In this document: one piece after another, positions 31,075 to 43,121 of the stretch
Numbering within the stretch: position 1 is the first letter of the stretch
Layout: each line of letters begins with the position of its first letter
Position numbers and translations under genes: made by a program
The notes under the pieces: model-generated
The model's input: only the letters and a program-made list of their open reading frames with translations
Databases searched by the model: none
Told to the model about the DNA's origin: nothing
NCBI GenBank assembly: GCA_963971535.1
Contig: OZ020598.1
Location: 99,507,674 to 99,571,673, forward strand
Length of the DNA stretch: 64,000 bases
From: Notolepis coatsorum
Taxonomy: Eukaryota; Chordata; Actinopteri; Aulopiformes; Paralepididae
Reading direction: 5' to 3'

Positions 31075-32360
31075 GGTGATTGATTGAATGACAATTTTAT
31101 TTTGAGTAAATTGTAATGAACCAAATGAGAATATCAATAATCTTTTTTAAATCTTTGACTGTGATTAACACTATATGCTCAAATTGACCAGACCTGAAAA
31201 ATCTAAGCAAATTAATAGATGGAAGATGATTAAACAGAAGGTTTTGTAGATACAGTACTGAATTCTGCCATCCGGACACATGCAATTTGAAATATGATTA
31301 TAGAATATTGAATATCAGGCATTAAATGGTTATGCGATTAAAATGCGATTAATTAGATTAATTAACACTTTGATCGCCATGGTTCAAATTCATAATTTAC
31401 CATCCCTAGCCAGCTCTATTTGTCTATGGAGAAGTTCCCCTTCTTTGCAGGGCTATAACTTTTTAAATTATATTGCTAAATTGCCATTATTATGGCCCAT
31501 TCAATGTCCTATATCCATTGTTCAGGGTGTAGCAACGATATACTTTTTCATTCACATATTCATACTAAAATATGGTCTAAAGTATAAGTATGTTTTTATC
31601 GTTTTCTGCAGCTTTCTCCAGAACTTGATTTATAGCTCCAAATGCATTATATTGATGATCAAATACAGTTTGGTAGCGATCGTTGCCAGATGAAAAATTT
31701 CAACTGGAGGTACTTCTAGAAGTTACTACGTATCATCTGATATTGACCGGATGGGCGAGGGGGCGTTTATAATTCCGTGGGCAACGTTATACCATTCATC
31801 TAGTGTGGGTCATATGATCATCAGATCAGTTAGTATAGAATACGTTAGAAAATAACGTTGAAACTCACCGTATCTTCCTCGCGCCGTTGGACGATCAGCG
31901 TGGAGTAGACAGTTTTCGATTATGGGATGTTGATCCTGATGAACCATTTCCAGGTTGTATAATACTATATACGTCCAAATAACGTTGTTTATTGAGTTAG
32001 GGCGAGCGATTGATTATCCAGTGTGTTGAGATAGAGTCCTGCTAATGATCGCGAGTGCCCGGACGATATATGGATGAGCACTTCCTGTTTGACGAGTCAC
32101 TTCCTGTTGGCGATCTGCCGATCGGCCACCAGATGGCGCTCTTGAACCGCTAGAGAATTTAGTGGAGCTCAGCTGTACATCTCAGGTCCCCGGAGGAGAA
32201 ATATGATTTCGATCACAGATCGAAATATTGACATCAAAGACGAGTTACGGCGTCTTCGGCAGAATGAGCATGGCTAGGAATGACGTCTAAACACGTCATC
32301 GGCGATTAAAGTGTTAATTATAATTCCTGTAATTAATTAGATAAAAAAATGTAATCGCCT
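31075..32360 (-). mobile_element. hAT terminal fragment, relative of 45973-51483, holding PB-B copy 3
   Basis: The right end, read on the minus strand, is TAGTGTTGTCAGGCGATTAC, then AATCTAATTAATTACAGG, matching the left end of the hAT at 45973. The similarity continues on the far side of the TTAA element (AATCGCATTTTAATCGCAT). The opposite end is not identifiable. Confidence 0.6.
31366..32313. mobile_element. TTAA element, family PB-B, copy 3
   Basis: TTAA at 31362-31365 and 32314-32317; ends CACTTTGATCGCC and CACTTTAATCGCC (reverse complement). Very similar to 9796-10737 over its whole length. Non-coding. Confidence 0.85.
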
Positions 32361-33290
32361 GACAACACTAATATATATATATATATATATATTATATAAA
32401 TTATACCTTTTTTTTTTACAGATACTGTTTTATATATACTGTTTTTTTTGTAATAACTAGAAAGTAATGGTATTTATTCAACAACAGGTGATTGTATAGA
32501 TTAGTATTAGTATCATTAATCAATGAGTATGGGGCTGTGGCACTGCAGATATACCCTACTCCAATGATCCGCACGGACGTTAGACGGTGTTGCACTCGCT
32601 ACCCAGTCTGTTAGTAGCAGAGGCTCTGACTAGTATTAACGTTCATGTTGTGATTTTCTATACAAAATAAATATTTAACATTCTCTTTTGAGACTCCGCC
32701 TCAGACTCTTATCCTTTGGCACTTGGAACTTGCTGTACTTTGCTTGCAGGTCTGCAGCCATTATTGCTGGATTATGAATAGCACCAACTTTAGCCACAGT
32801 ACCGTTATCAAGCTAAGCTAGCTGACCTAGCTCGTCTTCCCCGCATTGACATTTGATAACGTTAGTCAGCTTGACTTAAATACGATTCACCGTGGGTGCA
32901 TTATTGTTGATAGACGGACAGTGTCAGGTCTTGGAGAAAGGACAGGCGATCATCTGATTTGATGTAACGTTAAAGCGGATGCTGTTCCAACTAGCTAGCT
33001 TTTCAGCTAATGCTATCATAACACCAGCAAGCAAAACACATCCCGTCCGAGCTCCCCGTCACACGCTCTGTCGGGGACAATGGAATTTAAGAAAGTAAAA
33101 TGACAAACAGCATCACACTTTAAAACACGTTCATTTTATAATCCTCACTCTCCGCAGGAGATAAATTACGTCATGGGATCGGAGGCTAGAATTTACGTGT
33201 ACTCGCCGATACCGATACCAGCATTTTAGGCAGTATCGGCGGCATTTCCGATACTGGTATCGGAACAACTCTAGTGATAAGGTAGCCTAC
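32361..33290. other. Anonymous sequence ending in a hAT-like terminus
   Basis: Begins with a (TA)n tract (32372-32397). The end near 33275 reads GGTATCGGAACAACTCTA, a hAT-like right terminus; no matching left end was found. GCTAACGTTAGC-like short palindromes around 32810-33000. No gene. Confidence 0.4.
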
Positions 33291-35352
33291 TTTAGCTTAG
33301 CATAGCTAAAAGTAGCCTGATTGATTATTCATTCTGAAAGCAATGAAAAGATGATGAAGCGATAAAAGATGGTAAATAGCTTTTATTTTCTGAATGCCTG
33401 CTTGACGCAGGCCAGGTTTTTCTAGCACCCCGTTCCACCCTGGGAGCAGTTCCAGGAGTCCCGGCCGACCACCATTCACCACGTGTGCCCACGCGTGACG
33501 AGGCAGTGTGCCGGACTGATACAAGAAGGCGAGCCAACCCACTGAACCTTTGATATAGATCAAGGCTAATGCCGGCCTGATTCGAATACCCCTGTTGCTC
33601 AACTCCTTTTGCCTCAACAGTCCGGTAGGATTGAACTGATGGAACTTGAGTCATAAGAACTTCCAAGGACCATATCCTTTTCTATGACACGAACTGATTG
33701 AACGAGAATACAAGGACTTCCAAGGGCTTCGACCCCGTTCACCTTTTGTTATTTTGATATTGTATTTTGTATTTGATTTGATTTAATATATGGGTACTGA
33801 TATTTCTCCTATAAGGGAGAATTAAAGGGTAAATACACCCAGTAAGATACTTGAACCACTGATAATTCTCCATTAAGAAAGGAGAATTAAAGGGTAAATA
33901 TGCCCAGTAAGATACCTGAACAACTGATGTTCTCCATTATAGAGGACAAGTTAAAGGGTCTATGTACCCAGTAAGATACTTGAATCTCATTGATGACATA
34001 TTGATTATAGCTGAATCACTGATGGTTCTCCTGTAAAGAAAGATGGTTTAAAGGGTAAATTCACCTAATAAGGTATTTGCATTCCTATAACCTGGAATAT
34101 TTCTATTGGTACTTAAGAGTTTAAAGGGGCATTTCACCTAATAAGGTACTTACATTCCATGCACATTTAAAGGTTTAAATTAATATGTTTAAACACTTAC
34201 CTATTGAAATGATAAACTGATATAGAGTTTACTGATCTGCAATTGCAGAAGAAAAGATAACGAGTTACTCATGATAAAAGGGATACATCCAATATCCAAC
34301 CTTGAACCTAGCTTTAGCTAGAGATAACCTCAGAGACGTCTGAACCAACCCTAATGTGTTGATCCAATCAACCTAGGACTTGATATCGAACTAACCCTCT
34401 CGAAAGAAGGAGTGGTTAATGAAAGAACCTAAAAGGGATACTTCACACTACTACTTTGTAATTCACGTTTGTATGTATTATTATTGTCTAGTTAGTGCGC
34501 TTAGAAATAAAACCGGTCATTGTTATAACTCTGTCTCTGGTCTACTATTCCTTTAATTGTGTATATTACTCCTCTCCTTGTTACGAACGAGGTAAGTGAG
34601 TTCCAAGTTGTCGAGAAGAATGAGACAGAGAATAGGTTACTCTGTCTCATTACAAAACAGGTTCCACTGTTTATTACAAGTGTAAGAGTATTCAAGTACA
34701 GAGAGAGAGAACTTAGGTCAGCGCTTTGTTCCAGCTGCAATCTTGTCCGTAGTGTTAGGTGAAGCTCTAGCAAATGACAGAGATAGAGCAAACATTAAAT
34801 AGGCACATACCAAACATTCCACGCTGTCAATAAGTGACAGCAGTCTGACATCCAATGACAGCACCCAGGTGTGACAGAAAATTAGTGTAGACAGCAAATC
34901 AGTGGTGACATACAAGGTGAACCCAAAACAACAGGAAGTAACCCAGGTAGACAGTAGGATACTATCCTAAGGAGGATAGGATCCAGAACGTTACATCTCC
35001 TCATTCGAATCTAGAACTGTGCCCGTGGCGAACAGCTGTTACTGTTAGTGACACAAGTGCTACAACTGCACTTCTTTGGTCTGCTCTAGGTGGGCGGGCA
35101 TTGGCTCCAACCACAGAGCCAATCGGATCACTATCCGCTCCATCCTCGCCTCGTTACGTCACGATGCAAGTCAAATCAGAATGACCTAATTAACTGGAGC
35201 AGGAAATGGTCTGACCTGAATGAGAGCAATCCGCCAATATGGTATTTAGAGACACAGACACATTGATACTGATAAAGCATTCTTTTATTGACCTTGAAAG
35301 ATGAGGAGAGGGTGTTAGCAATCAAATATTTATTACAGAGTGAATATTCAAT
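33291..35352. other. Anonymous, possibly LTR-derived sequence
   Basis: No recognised protein domain on either strand. An AATAAA at about 34507 and the general composition suggest a retroelement LTR or 3' region, but I cannot define ends. The tandem array at 33797-34155 is inside it. Minus frames at 33306-33666 overlap each other and show no domain. Confidence 0.35.
33797..34155. repeat. Imperfect ~64-bp tandem array
   Basis: Five diverging units with TTAAAGGGTAAAT, then CACCCAGTAAGATACTTG or CACCTAATAAGGTA.TT. Divergence rises from left to right. Confidence 0.75.
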
Positions 35353-35360
35353 ATTACAGA

Positions 35361-35809
35361 TAGGGATGTCCGATATTATCGGCCGACCGATATTATCAGC
35401 CGATATCGGCAGTAAAATGTGATATCGGAAAATATCGGTATCGGATTTTTTTTTCTTTTTTTTTTTTTACATTTATTTAACCTTTATTTACCCAGGCAAG
35501 CAAGTAAGAACCAATTCTTATTTTATTTATTGTCAAAAGTATGCATGTTGGTTTAATTCAACAACAAGAGATATGTAATGTTAATTTTTACTTTTTTAAT
35601 TATCATATTTTGCACAGATAATGCTTACATTTAGAAAGCCTTTTGAATGCATCCAGTGAAATTATTAATTACCTGAAATTATTCAGTTTTTTGGGGGGGA
35701 AACCCTGCATATATCGGTATCGGTTGATATCGGTATCGGTATCGGTATCGAAATTAAGAGTTGGACAATATCGGAATATCGGTAAAAAAGCCAATATCGA
35801 GCATCCCTA
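35361..35809. mobile_element. Short hAT (MITE), 449 bp
   Basis: Perfect 8-bp duplication ATTACAGA (35353-35360 and 35810-35817); ends TAGGGATGTCCGATATT and TAGGGATGCTCGATATT (reverse complement). Many GGTATCG repeats. It contains a LINE tail (TTTAACCTTTATTTACCCAG) at about 35465. Confidence 0.9.
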
Positions 35810-35817
35810 ATTACAGA

Positions 35818-36505
35818 GTATTTACACAAACAGCTGAGAGTGGACACGGTTCTACTTAGCTGGTTGGTGGCACAGCAGAAGTGTGTCCCCGGCCCCCATC
35901 ACATTGTCATTTTATAGTCAGCTGGTTGGTGTTCTGAGCGAATGAGGTGGCTTTCTTCCAAATTAGCAGCAAGGTTCAGGGCTTTAAACAATGCCTATAT
36001 AAGGTAAATGGCAAGGATCTAGAATTATGTCTGTCTCTGTGGTTTTCTGAAGGACAGCTGGTCATGGTGACACATGTTGCTTGTTTTAATACCATATAAT
36101 AATAATAATAATAATAATAATAACACATTTTAATGGTACAAACATTTGTAGATATTTGTCTATGGTCTTACAATAGATAAATGGATTGATTCATAGATAT
36201 TATACATTATTGTAGATCCTGACAATGCTGCCTGGTCAGTAGTCAGCCAAAACCGTCACCTCATCAGTTCTTGGGCCTGTGGCTTTTTAGCAACAGCTGC
36301 AGTGACCCTTCCGGTCCCACATAGATTTTGACACCTCAGTTTGAGACATGCTCAAATAAATACAGGCTGAGACATGAGACATGATACTAAAATATGGGTA
36401 AATGTATTTAGGGACATAAATAAATGGATTTTAGCCCAGAATACTAACTCCTATTACTATAATACAATGCTAGACACTGAAAAAAGCCATTTATAATGCA
36501 TGTCA
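35818..36505. other. No recognised gene; (TAA)n microsatellite
   Basis: A TAA microsatellite at about 36096-36123. Otherwise nothing identifiable. Confidence 0.5.
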
Positions 36506-37009
36506 CCTTTAACAGATTGCAGAATGGGTACAATATGGGTACAATACAGTATGGCTCAATACACACAATTGTTAAGGGAATGCAGACCAGAGAAAGACGT
36601 TTGTCTTGTTTACATCAGGATCCCCCATTTTCAATTCATAGTGACATTTATGACATACACAACATATATGACATCATGACATTTATGGCATAGGGACATA
36701 CATGACATACAGGTATATAGTACTGTTACATTTGTGACATATACGATATGCAAATATACAGTACTGTTACCCATAGATCCTGACAGAGAGTATATACATA
36801 TGATGGGGAGGAGACTGTACATTAGGAGGAGGTGGGTGGGTGGGAGAGAACTATACATACGGTGGGGAGATAATATATACATACGGTGGGGAGGAGACTG
36901 TACATTAGGAGGGGGTGGGTGGGTGGGAGAGAAATATATTAGGAGGGGGTGGGGGGGTTTGGACATTTACGGTGGCCAGTTTAGAATTGGAGCCTCCCGT
37001 AGGTGCTCT
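36506..37009 (-). repeat. 3' end of the LINE: C-terminal codons and 3' UTR
   Basis: Minus strand starts KEHLREAPILNWPP.MS just after the TTAA, equivalent to KKHLRETAIRNWPLQMS at 14890-14956, and continues into the 3' UTR seen at 15000-15395. The tail is cut at CTGTTAA; no ATCA repeats remain. Confidence 0.8.
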
Positions 37010-37013
37010 TTAA

Positions 37014-37772
37014 CACTTTGAGTGCCAGCCACGAGAAATTCTCGTTAGTTCATGCCATGTGTTGAGTGCCAAGAACGAGAAATCTCGTTATTTAATCGTT
37101 ATTTTTTTTATTATCGATTTCCATGAATTTTTCATCAATCTAGCCTCACGTTACCAGTGGGGATCTATCTGAGCCCGAACAGGGAAAATACCACCCCCTA
37201 TCGTCTCTCTGGATGGTATTGCACCCATTGGATTGGACTGAATGAAATAGATGGGGAAAAAGAGTCCGGAATCCACATTTGTCAGGCATGTAACCAGAGA
37301 CAATCCCATTCATTGCTGAGCCGCAGAACAGCGTGGAATATGTGTTTCCAGTACCCAGCGTTGGATCAATAAACGCGATCGATATTTGGAATGGCGATCA
37401 GGAATTGGAATAATCTTTTTGGAGAACATCTGATCTGAGGTAAGGAATCTATTTTACCAGTCTTGTGATAATCAGAGTTTTTTTCACCTATATCTCAGCG
37501 TGTCCCATATGTGTGTGTGTGGCTGTGAGTGTGTGTGTGCTGATCAGGAAATAAGATAATCGATTTTTCAGCCCGCTTCTCTAGCGTGCATAAGTACACA
37601 TATACTATCGATAATCTAGCGTTTATTTGAAAACGATTCATAAATAGGCAGAAAAATGACAACGTGTTTTGTGTATTTCACTAAAGCGCGATTCCTGCAC
37701 AATCACTTTTTTTTTACTACAGCGCTGGCACTCAAGCGCTATTTCTGGCGCCCCCTGCTGGCACTCAAAGTG
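37014..37772. mobile_element. TTAA element, family PB-A, copy 3
   Basis: TTAA at 37010-37013 and 37773-37776; ends CACTTTGAGTGCC at both termini (identical in reverse complement). It cuts the last codons of the LINE: LPTFKTAL before, KEHLRE after. Non-coding. Confidence 0.85.
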
Positions 37773-37776
37773 TTAA

Positions 37777-39105
37777 GAGCTGTTTTGAATGTGGGTAGGG
37801 ATTCACATTCCTTTACAGCTTTGGGTAGGGCGTTCCACATTGATGTGGCATAATTGCGAAACGTGTTTAGTCCCTTGTTTGAGCCAAATCTGGGTTTAAC
37901 ATGATTTGTTGAGCTCCCTCTGGTGTTGTGGTCGTGGTATTCACTGACCTTTGGGAAGTATTTTGACATGTACATGGGTACCTTAGTCGTATAGTGTATC
38001 TTGTAGACCAGGCCCATTGCAAGGTGCTGTACTCTGTCGTCTACTCTAAGCCATCCTAGGTAGTCAAAGTGGGCAGGGGTGAGGTGGGTTCTAGGAGTAA
38101 GGTCAAGTAGTAGTCTGACCAGTTTGTTTTGTGATGTTTGTAATCTTGTTTTTCGCGCATTTGAGGTGCTTTGGTACCATGAGGTGCAAGCATAGTCGTA
38201 ATACCCTTGAATGAGTGCTCCTGCCAGAGTCTTCAGGGTATTCTTGTTTACCAGAGAGGAGATCCGGTACAAGAATCTAGTTTGTTGGTTGACTTTTTTT
38301 ATTACCTTGGATGCCATTTTGTCACAGGAAAGATTTGCCTCTAGGATGGAACCTAGGTATGTAATTTAATCTTTCCTTGTGACAATATTGTCACCCACTG
38401 TAACTGAGAAGCCGTCGGTCTTGCTGAGTTTGTTATTTGATCCGAAGAGAATGGACTCTGTTTTACCCAGGTGTAATGATAGTTTGTTATCAGCGAGCCA
38501 GGTGCAGATTCTGCTGAGTTCTGAGCTGAGGGTTTTAGCAGGGCTGAGTCGTCCGCGAACAAGAACAAGTTGCAGTCACAAGCTGACGACATGTCATTTG
38601 CATGAATTAGGAACAGTAGCGGTCCAGCTCACTGATAAACTATAAAAACCAATTGCTTTTAGCTTGTCAATCAGAATGGAGTGATTGACAGTGTCGAGGG
38701 CCTTTTGTAGGTCCAGCATGACCATGCCGCAGTATTTGCCCACGTCCACCTCTTGTTTGATGTGGTTGTTCAAATAGAGAAGGCATGTGTCAGTGGAGTG
38801 GGATGTTCTGAAGCCAGATTGGAATTCGTAGATTCGATTATTTTCCCGCTAGGTACTTTTCTACCTGTTCGTAGAATTTTTTTTCCATGACTTTCGAGAT
38901 GGAGGTAAGAATAGAAACAGGGCGGTAGTTGCCTGCGTCTAATTTGCTCTCGCAATTTTGAAGTCCTTGGGGACATGTCCCTGTTTTATGGAGAGGTCTA
39001 TTATGTGTGTGATGACTGGGGTGATGGCGGCTGCTGAGTCTCTGAGGAATTTGGAGGGGATGTTGTCATGGCCAGTGGCCTTGTTAGGTTGGATGGCGCT
39101 CAGCG
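37777..39105 (-). pseudogene. LINE reverse transcriptase, degraded
   Basis: Begins (minus) with IQPNKATGHDNIPSKFLRDS and continues through KQGHVPKDFKIA, a frameshifted NYRPVSIL-equivalent region, EFQSGFRTSHSTDTCLLYLN, VMLDLQKALDTVNHSILIDK (motif A, F to L change) and MSSACDCNLFLFADDSALL (motif C). The C-terminal part is 37739-38317. The motif B block of the intact relative is deleted around 38625. Several frameshifts (near 38360, 38540, 38850 and 38945) disable it. Reads about 90 percent identical by eye to 12572-14959. Confidence 0.85.
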
Positions 39106-39451
39106 TGCATAAGTACACATATACTATCGATAATCTAGCGTTTATTTGAAAACAAAAAGTATTTTGTGTATTCCAGAATATTCCAGTAAAGGGCGATTAT
39201 CACGGAATCTTTATATTTTCCTGAAAACGAGTTTTTCAAAATGGTATAAAACGGAAATGAACTGATTAAAAAACAATCCGTTTCGACAATGTTGACTGCA
39301 AACAAGTCATTGATAAGCGACGGCCAGATTATACACATAGCCATAATTTAAGATGTAGTTTATGCGTTCGCAAATATGAGAGCTCTATCATTGAAGTGGA
39401 CGCTGGCACGCAACAGGGTTCTGGGGCACCGGAACTCCGGCACGGAAAGTG
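39106..39451. mobile_element. PB-A remnant, copy 4 (one end deleted)
   Basis: Right end GGCACGGAAAGTG with TTAA at 39452-39455; the left part starts abruptly at GTGCATAAGTACACATATAC, which is internal in copy 3 (about 37590). A deletion removed the left end together with roughly 170 LINE codons between KIKFTTIL and IQPNKATGHD. Confidence 0.75.
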
Positions 39452-39455
39452 TTAA

Positions 39456-39550
39456 GTATTGTTGTGAATTTAATTTTGAATCCAAGCCATGTTTCTTCAA
39501 CCTGTGTACCACTGAGCTCATCTGACCAGTCCATGCTCTCCAGTTCTTGG
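39456..39550 (-). pseudogene. LINE linker segment
   Basis: Reads QELESMDWSDELSGTQVEET then WLGFKIKFTTIL, equivalent to LELESLDWSDELNGTLVEET at 12750-12840. It is bounded by two TTAA sites used by different transposon families. Confidence 0.85.
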
Positions 39551-39554
39551 TTAA

Positions 39555-40973
39555 CACATTGACGGCCACGGGGATTAGACAGGCCCCACTCTATACGGCC
39601 AGCATATCATAATAAGGTTTCATTGTGCGTGAGGCTGTTTGTAGAGCTAAATCTATACTTTATATTATTGCTATCTGTCCATTCTCATTGTCAATTGACA
39701 CTATAAACCGTCCCTTCAATATGCCTTAAACAAATACTTTTTTCATCAATTCGTTCCCATTTTATAGCGTCTTGAATATGAACGTTATAGCAGAATGTTC
39801 TGGGATATTTCTTGGAACGTGAGATACAGGGCGCTAAGCTAATAACGTTAAATCGAATGGCGTTTCGGCCATAGACAAGCTAGAGATAAAAATCTAAATG
39901 CATTTGATCTGTATCATGGTCCACCATGAATGCATGAAAGGGGGGGGGGGGGGGACATTGTTTCTGATTATTGATTACCAATAACGGCATTAGCCTCAGT
40001 AGCCTAATTCGCTGAACGGGTGGATGGCTATCAAAACAAGGCCCGATTGGGCTGTAATTAACGTCAAATAGGTCTTACCTGTGGCCGGTTGGACTGCAAA
40101 AAGGATTTCCCAGTTATCGATCGCCATCTGGTAGATCCATATGTCCATTGGCTGATGATATAATCCTTTACTGCATACTGAATTCAGCTTCCCAAAAACT
40201 ATTTCAGGCGATCGGCTACACGCATAGCTTTAGGCTAAAAAAACAAAAAAAAACACCGGTCTGTAACAGGGAACACTGCATTATCGAGACAGCGCCCCTA
40301 TGAGGATCTGGCCGGTAATGCACTTTTCCGAATTCCAAGAGTAGTGTAAATCTGCAGTGCCGCTCAGTGACATTGAGTAGGATATTAAAATTGAATAAAA
40401 GCAGGGCGGCTAGGTGGTGTAGTGGGCAAGGCACTCGCCACCAGTGTGGAGACGCTAGGATTCGCGTGTTCGAATCCAGCTCTCCACATTGTTTTTCAGT
40501 TTGGCTGGTCGTCCGCAGTAATACACATTGGCCGTATTACGGGGAGGGAAAACTGAAGGGTGGGGATCGAACGTTGTGAACAAGCGACTCCTACAAGTCG
40601 GTTGGTGCGCCTGCGCAGTAGAATCAGGAAGTGTCGGGGGCAGCGTGAGCCTCCCACGCGTTACTCCTCGACACTGAGAGATCGAGCTGCGCAGGTGAAA
40701 AGATGCGACTGCTGTTACCTCAAGTACCGGAGGGGACTTGTGCTATGTATGACTTAGTCCACATTGCAGCCGGCTTGTGGGAGGCAAGAAACAGCGTTCG
40801 TGACAGGGGAGGGTTGAATTGGATGATACGAAATTGGGATGGGAGAAAATATGAAAAAATGGGAGAAAAAGTGGATCAAAAAAAAAAATTGAATAAAAGC
40901 AAAAACAACCTAGCCACGGCCCTCAACCGTTGGATCCGAAACACAGACATGTCCGTGGTTGGCCCAGAATGTG
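39555..40973. mobile_element. TTAA element, family PB-D, with a SINE inside
   Basis: TTAA at 39551-39554 and 40974-40977; ends CACATTGACGGCCACGG and CACATTCTGGGCCAACC (reverse complement). Without it the LINE reads TYSREAFN-QELESMDW, as in the intact relative. G-tract at 39941-39953. The first 64 bp recur at 61890-61953. A SINE occupies 40404-40885. Confidence 0.8.
40404..40885 (+). mobile_element. tRNA-derived SINE, copy 4
   Basis: Perfect 16-bp duplication AAATTGAATAAAAGCA (40388-40403 and 40886-40901). The head GGGCGGCTAGGTGGTGTAGT has an A-box-like GGTGTAGTGGG and B-box-like GTGTTCGAATCC. Full length at 482 bp, with an A-rich tail. Confidence 0.9.
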
Positions 40974-40977
40974 TTAA

Positions 40978-41772
40978 AGGCCTCTCTAGAGTAGGTTTTG
41001 GGGGTTGGGTTGGGTGATTAGCTGGCTGAAACCATGCAGATCACAAAACCTACTGAAGGCCTTGAAGACGGGTGCTGCTTTTCGTAGCATATCTTTTCTT
41101 ACTTCTTAATCTTTTCTACACCCTCCACCCCAGCTAAACACCCATCAAGTGTGTCATAGAAGCCACTCTGTTCTGGTGGTCTATAGATTGTGCCTACTAG
41201 TACTGATTTCGCCCTTTCGAATAAGATTTCAATCCAAACAGTTTCAATTTCGTCATGGTTAAGGTCAGTACGGTTGATGAATTTGGTATCTTTGTGAATA
41301 TACACACAGACGCCACCTCCATACTGATTCCTATCCCTCCCGACTATTGAATAGTTTTTTATTTCAATCTCTGGATCCTGTACAGATGAGTCTAGTTTTG
41401 TTTCTGTGAAACACAATATGTTTGCCTTACCGTTCAAAAACAATTGTCTGATTTCAGCCAGTTTAGGTCTCAGGCTGTTTGTATTTAGGTGAAATATATG
41501 AAGTCCATTTGTGTTGATTATTTGATTGATGTCGTCAGGCTGGAAGTATTTTTGTTCTACTGTGTCCGGTCCTGCGGTGGGGGGAGGGGGGGCTTTGTTG
41601 ATGTTTGGTCCGTGAGTGGGAAAGAGGGGAGGGGGGGTGGGGGTAATCCTTTGTCCTCTGCTAGCGTCTGTATTCATCGTCGGTGTGAAAGTCCGCGATG
41701 TGGGGGGGGGGGCGGGTTGTTGATTACAGATGAGTCTGGCGGTCCGGGTGGCGGAGGGGGGGTGATACTGCC
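40978..41772 (-). pseudogene. LINE endonuclease domain
   Basis: Minus strand from the hAT junction: a Pro-rich spacer, then LHIFHLNTNSLRPKLAEIRQ (catalytic Asn region), ILCFTETKLDSSV (catalytic Glu), YGGGVCVYI and VGTIYRPP. This is an apurinic-type endonuclease as in CR1/L2/Jockey-group LINEs. The frame stops at 41099 after KIKK; the GDFN block is missing. A further piece, VFKAFSRFCDLHGFSQLITQ, lies at about 41010-41060, followed by a deletion directly into KTYSREAFN. So the endonuclease is incomplete and inactive. Confidence 0.85.
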
Positions 41773-43121
41773 TAGGGATGTCCCGATCGCCTTTTTTTGC
41801 TTCCGATCCGATCCCGATCATGTGATTTTAAATATCTATCGATCCGATCGTTTCCGATCCGATCTTTCACATTAGTAATCAATTTTGACGCATTTTTGTC
41901 AGAAACTGGCGGAGCGAGACAAGCCCCTCTGTTGCCTATAGTCCGGGGCGCGAGCTCGGAGGCTTTTGTTATTACATTCACCCTGAGAAATGTGCTTCTG
42001 CTTCATATGAGAAATATTAAAAGTTTCAATATATGTTTGCACATTAGTATACATTCAGTGTTCGACTTACGTAATGGTCCATTCTGGTCTGAAACGCCGA
42101 CGATAATCCTCAGTCACGTTATCCTCCAGGTGAAAAGTTAGTCTGAAAACTTCGCCTCCAGCCTGTCCTCCTTGCAAACATTGCAACTGGCTTGACTTTC
42201 TATTTTAAAATGCTTAGTTCCAAACCTCTGACATTAAGTCTAGCTGCTCAAGTCAGTGGATATTAACCGTGTTAGCTCGCGGCATGCTTCACTGAGTCTC
42301 CACAACATAGCAGAGAGTAGCGTTAGCGTTAGTGTTAGTGTTAGCTCGCGGCATGCTTCACTGAGTCTCCACAACATAGCAGAGAGTAGCGTTAGCGTTA
42401 GCTCGTGGCATGCTTCCCTGAGTCTCCACAACATAGCAGAGAGTAGCGTTAGCGTTAGTGTTAGCGTTAGCTCGCGGCATGCTTCACTGAGTCTCCACAA
42501 CATAGCAGAGAGTAGCGTTAGCGTTAGCTCGCGGCATGCTTCACTGAGTCTCCACAACATAGCAGAGAGTAGCGTTAGCGTTAGCTCGTGGCATGCTTCC
42601 CTGAGTCTCCACAACATAGCAGAGAGTAGCGTTAGCGTTAGCTCACGGCATGCTTCACTGAGTCTCCACAACATAGCAGAGAGTAACGTTAGCGTTAGCT
42701 CGTGGCATGCTTCCCTGAGTCTCCACAACATAGCAGAGAGTAGCGTTAGCGTTAGTGTTAGCGTTAGCTCGTGGCATGCTTCCTTGAGTCTGTTGTTGTG
42801 ATGTGGAGCGTGTAGCCAGTCTAAATTAAAGGGATGTGTTTGTTGCAGCGGTGTAAATTAAAGGGGAATGTGTTTGTTGTGGACAATTATTCTGCTCTGT
42901 GTGACAATAAATACATTAATGATGATATATTATATGTAATTTAAAACCAAAACTAAGGCCTCCGTATGAGTTTAAGACGTGGACATGGTCATGTTTGTTG
43001 AATAACATTTTTCTTTTTTTGACTGCCGATTTTTATTATTATTTTTTCCCGATCCCCGATCCTCTGAAAAGCACGTGATCGATGCCGATCCCGATCACGT
43101 GATCGGATCGGGACATCCCTA
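41773..43121. mobile_element. Non-autonomous hAT, 1349 bp, with internal minisatellite
   Basis: Perfect 8-bp duplication ATACTGCC (41765-41772 and 43122-43129). Terminal repeats TAGGGATGTCCCGATC, both ends. It sits between the 2A module and the endonuclease of the LINE; removal restores one frame (GQY then HPPSATRT). Subterminal GATCGG/CCGATC repeats. The centre is the array at 42262-42790. Confidence 0.9.
42262..42790. repeat. 57-70-bp minisatellite inside the hAT
   Basis: Eight full units and part of a ninth of TCTCCACAACATAGCAGAGA with GCGGCATGCTTCACTGAG, differing mainly in the number of GTTAGC/GTTAGT hexamers. Long frames on both strands (SVSSRHASLSLHNIAES and its complement) are artefacts of a unit length divisible by three in most repeats. 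Confidence 0.9.

Noticed and set aside
33306..33666. Two overlapping minus ORFs of 103 and 113 codons
   Set aside because: Overlapping frames, no known domain, and probable LTR-derived sequence around them.
42240..42801. 163- and 181-codon ORFs on opposite strands
   Set aside because: They lie wholly within a minisatellite inside a hAT and mirror each other.
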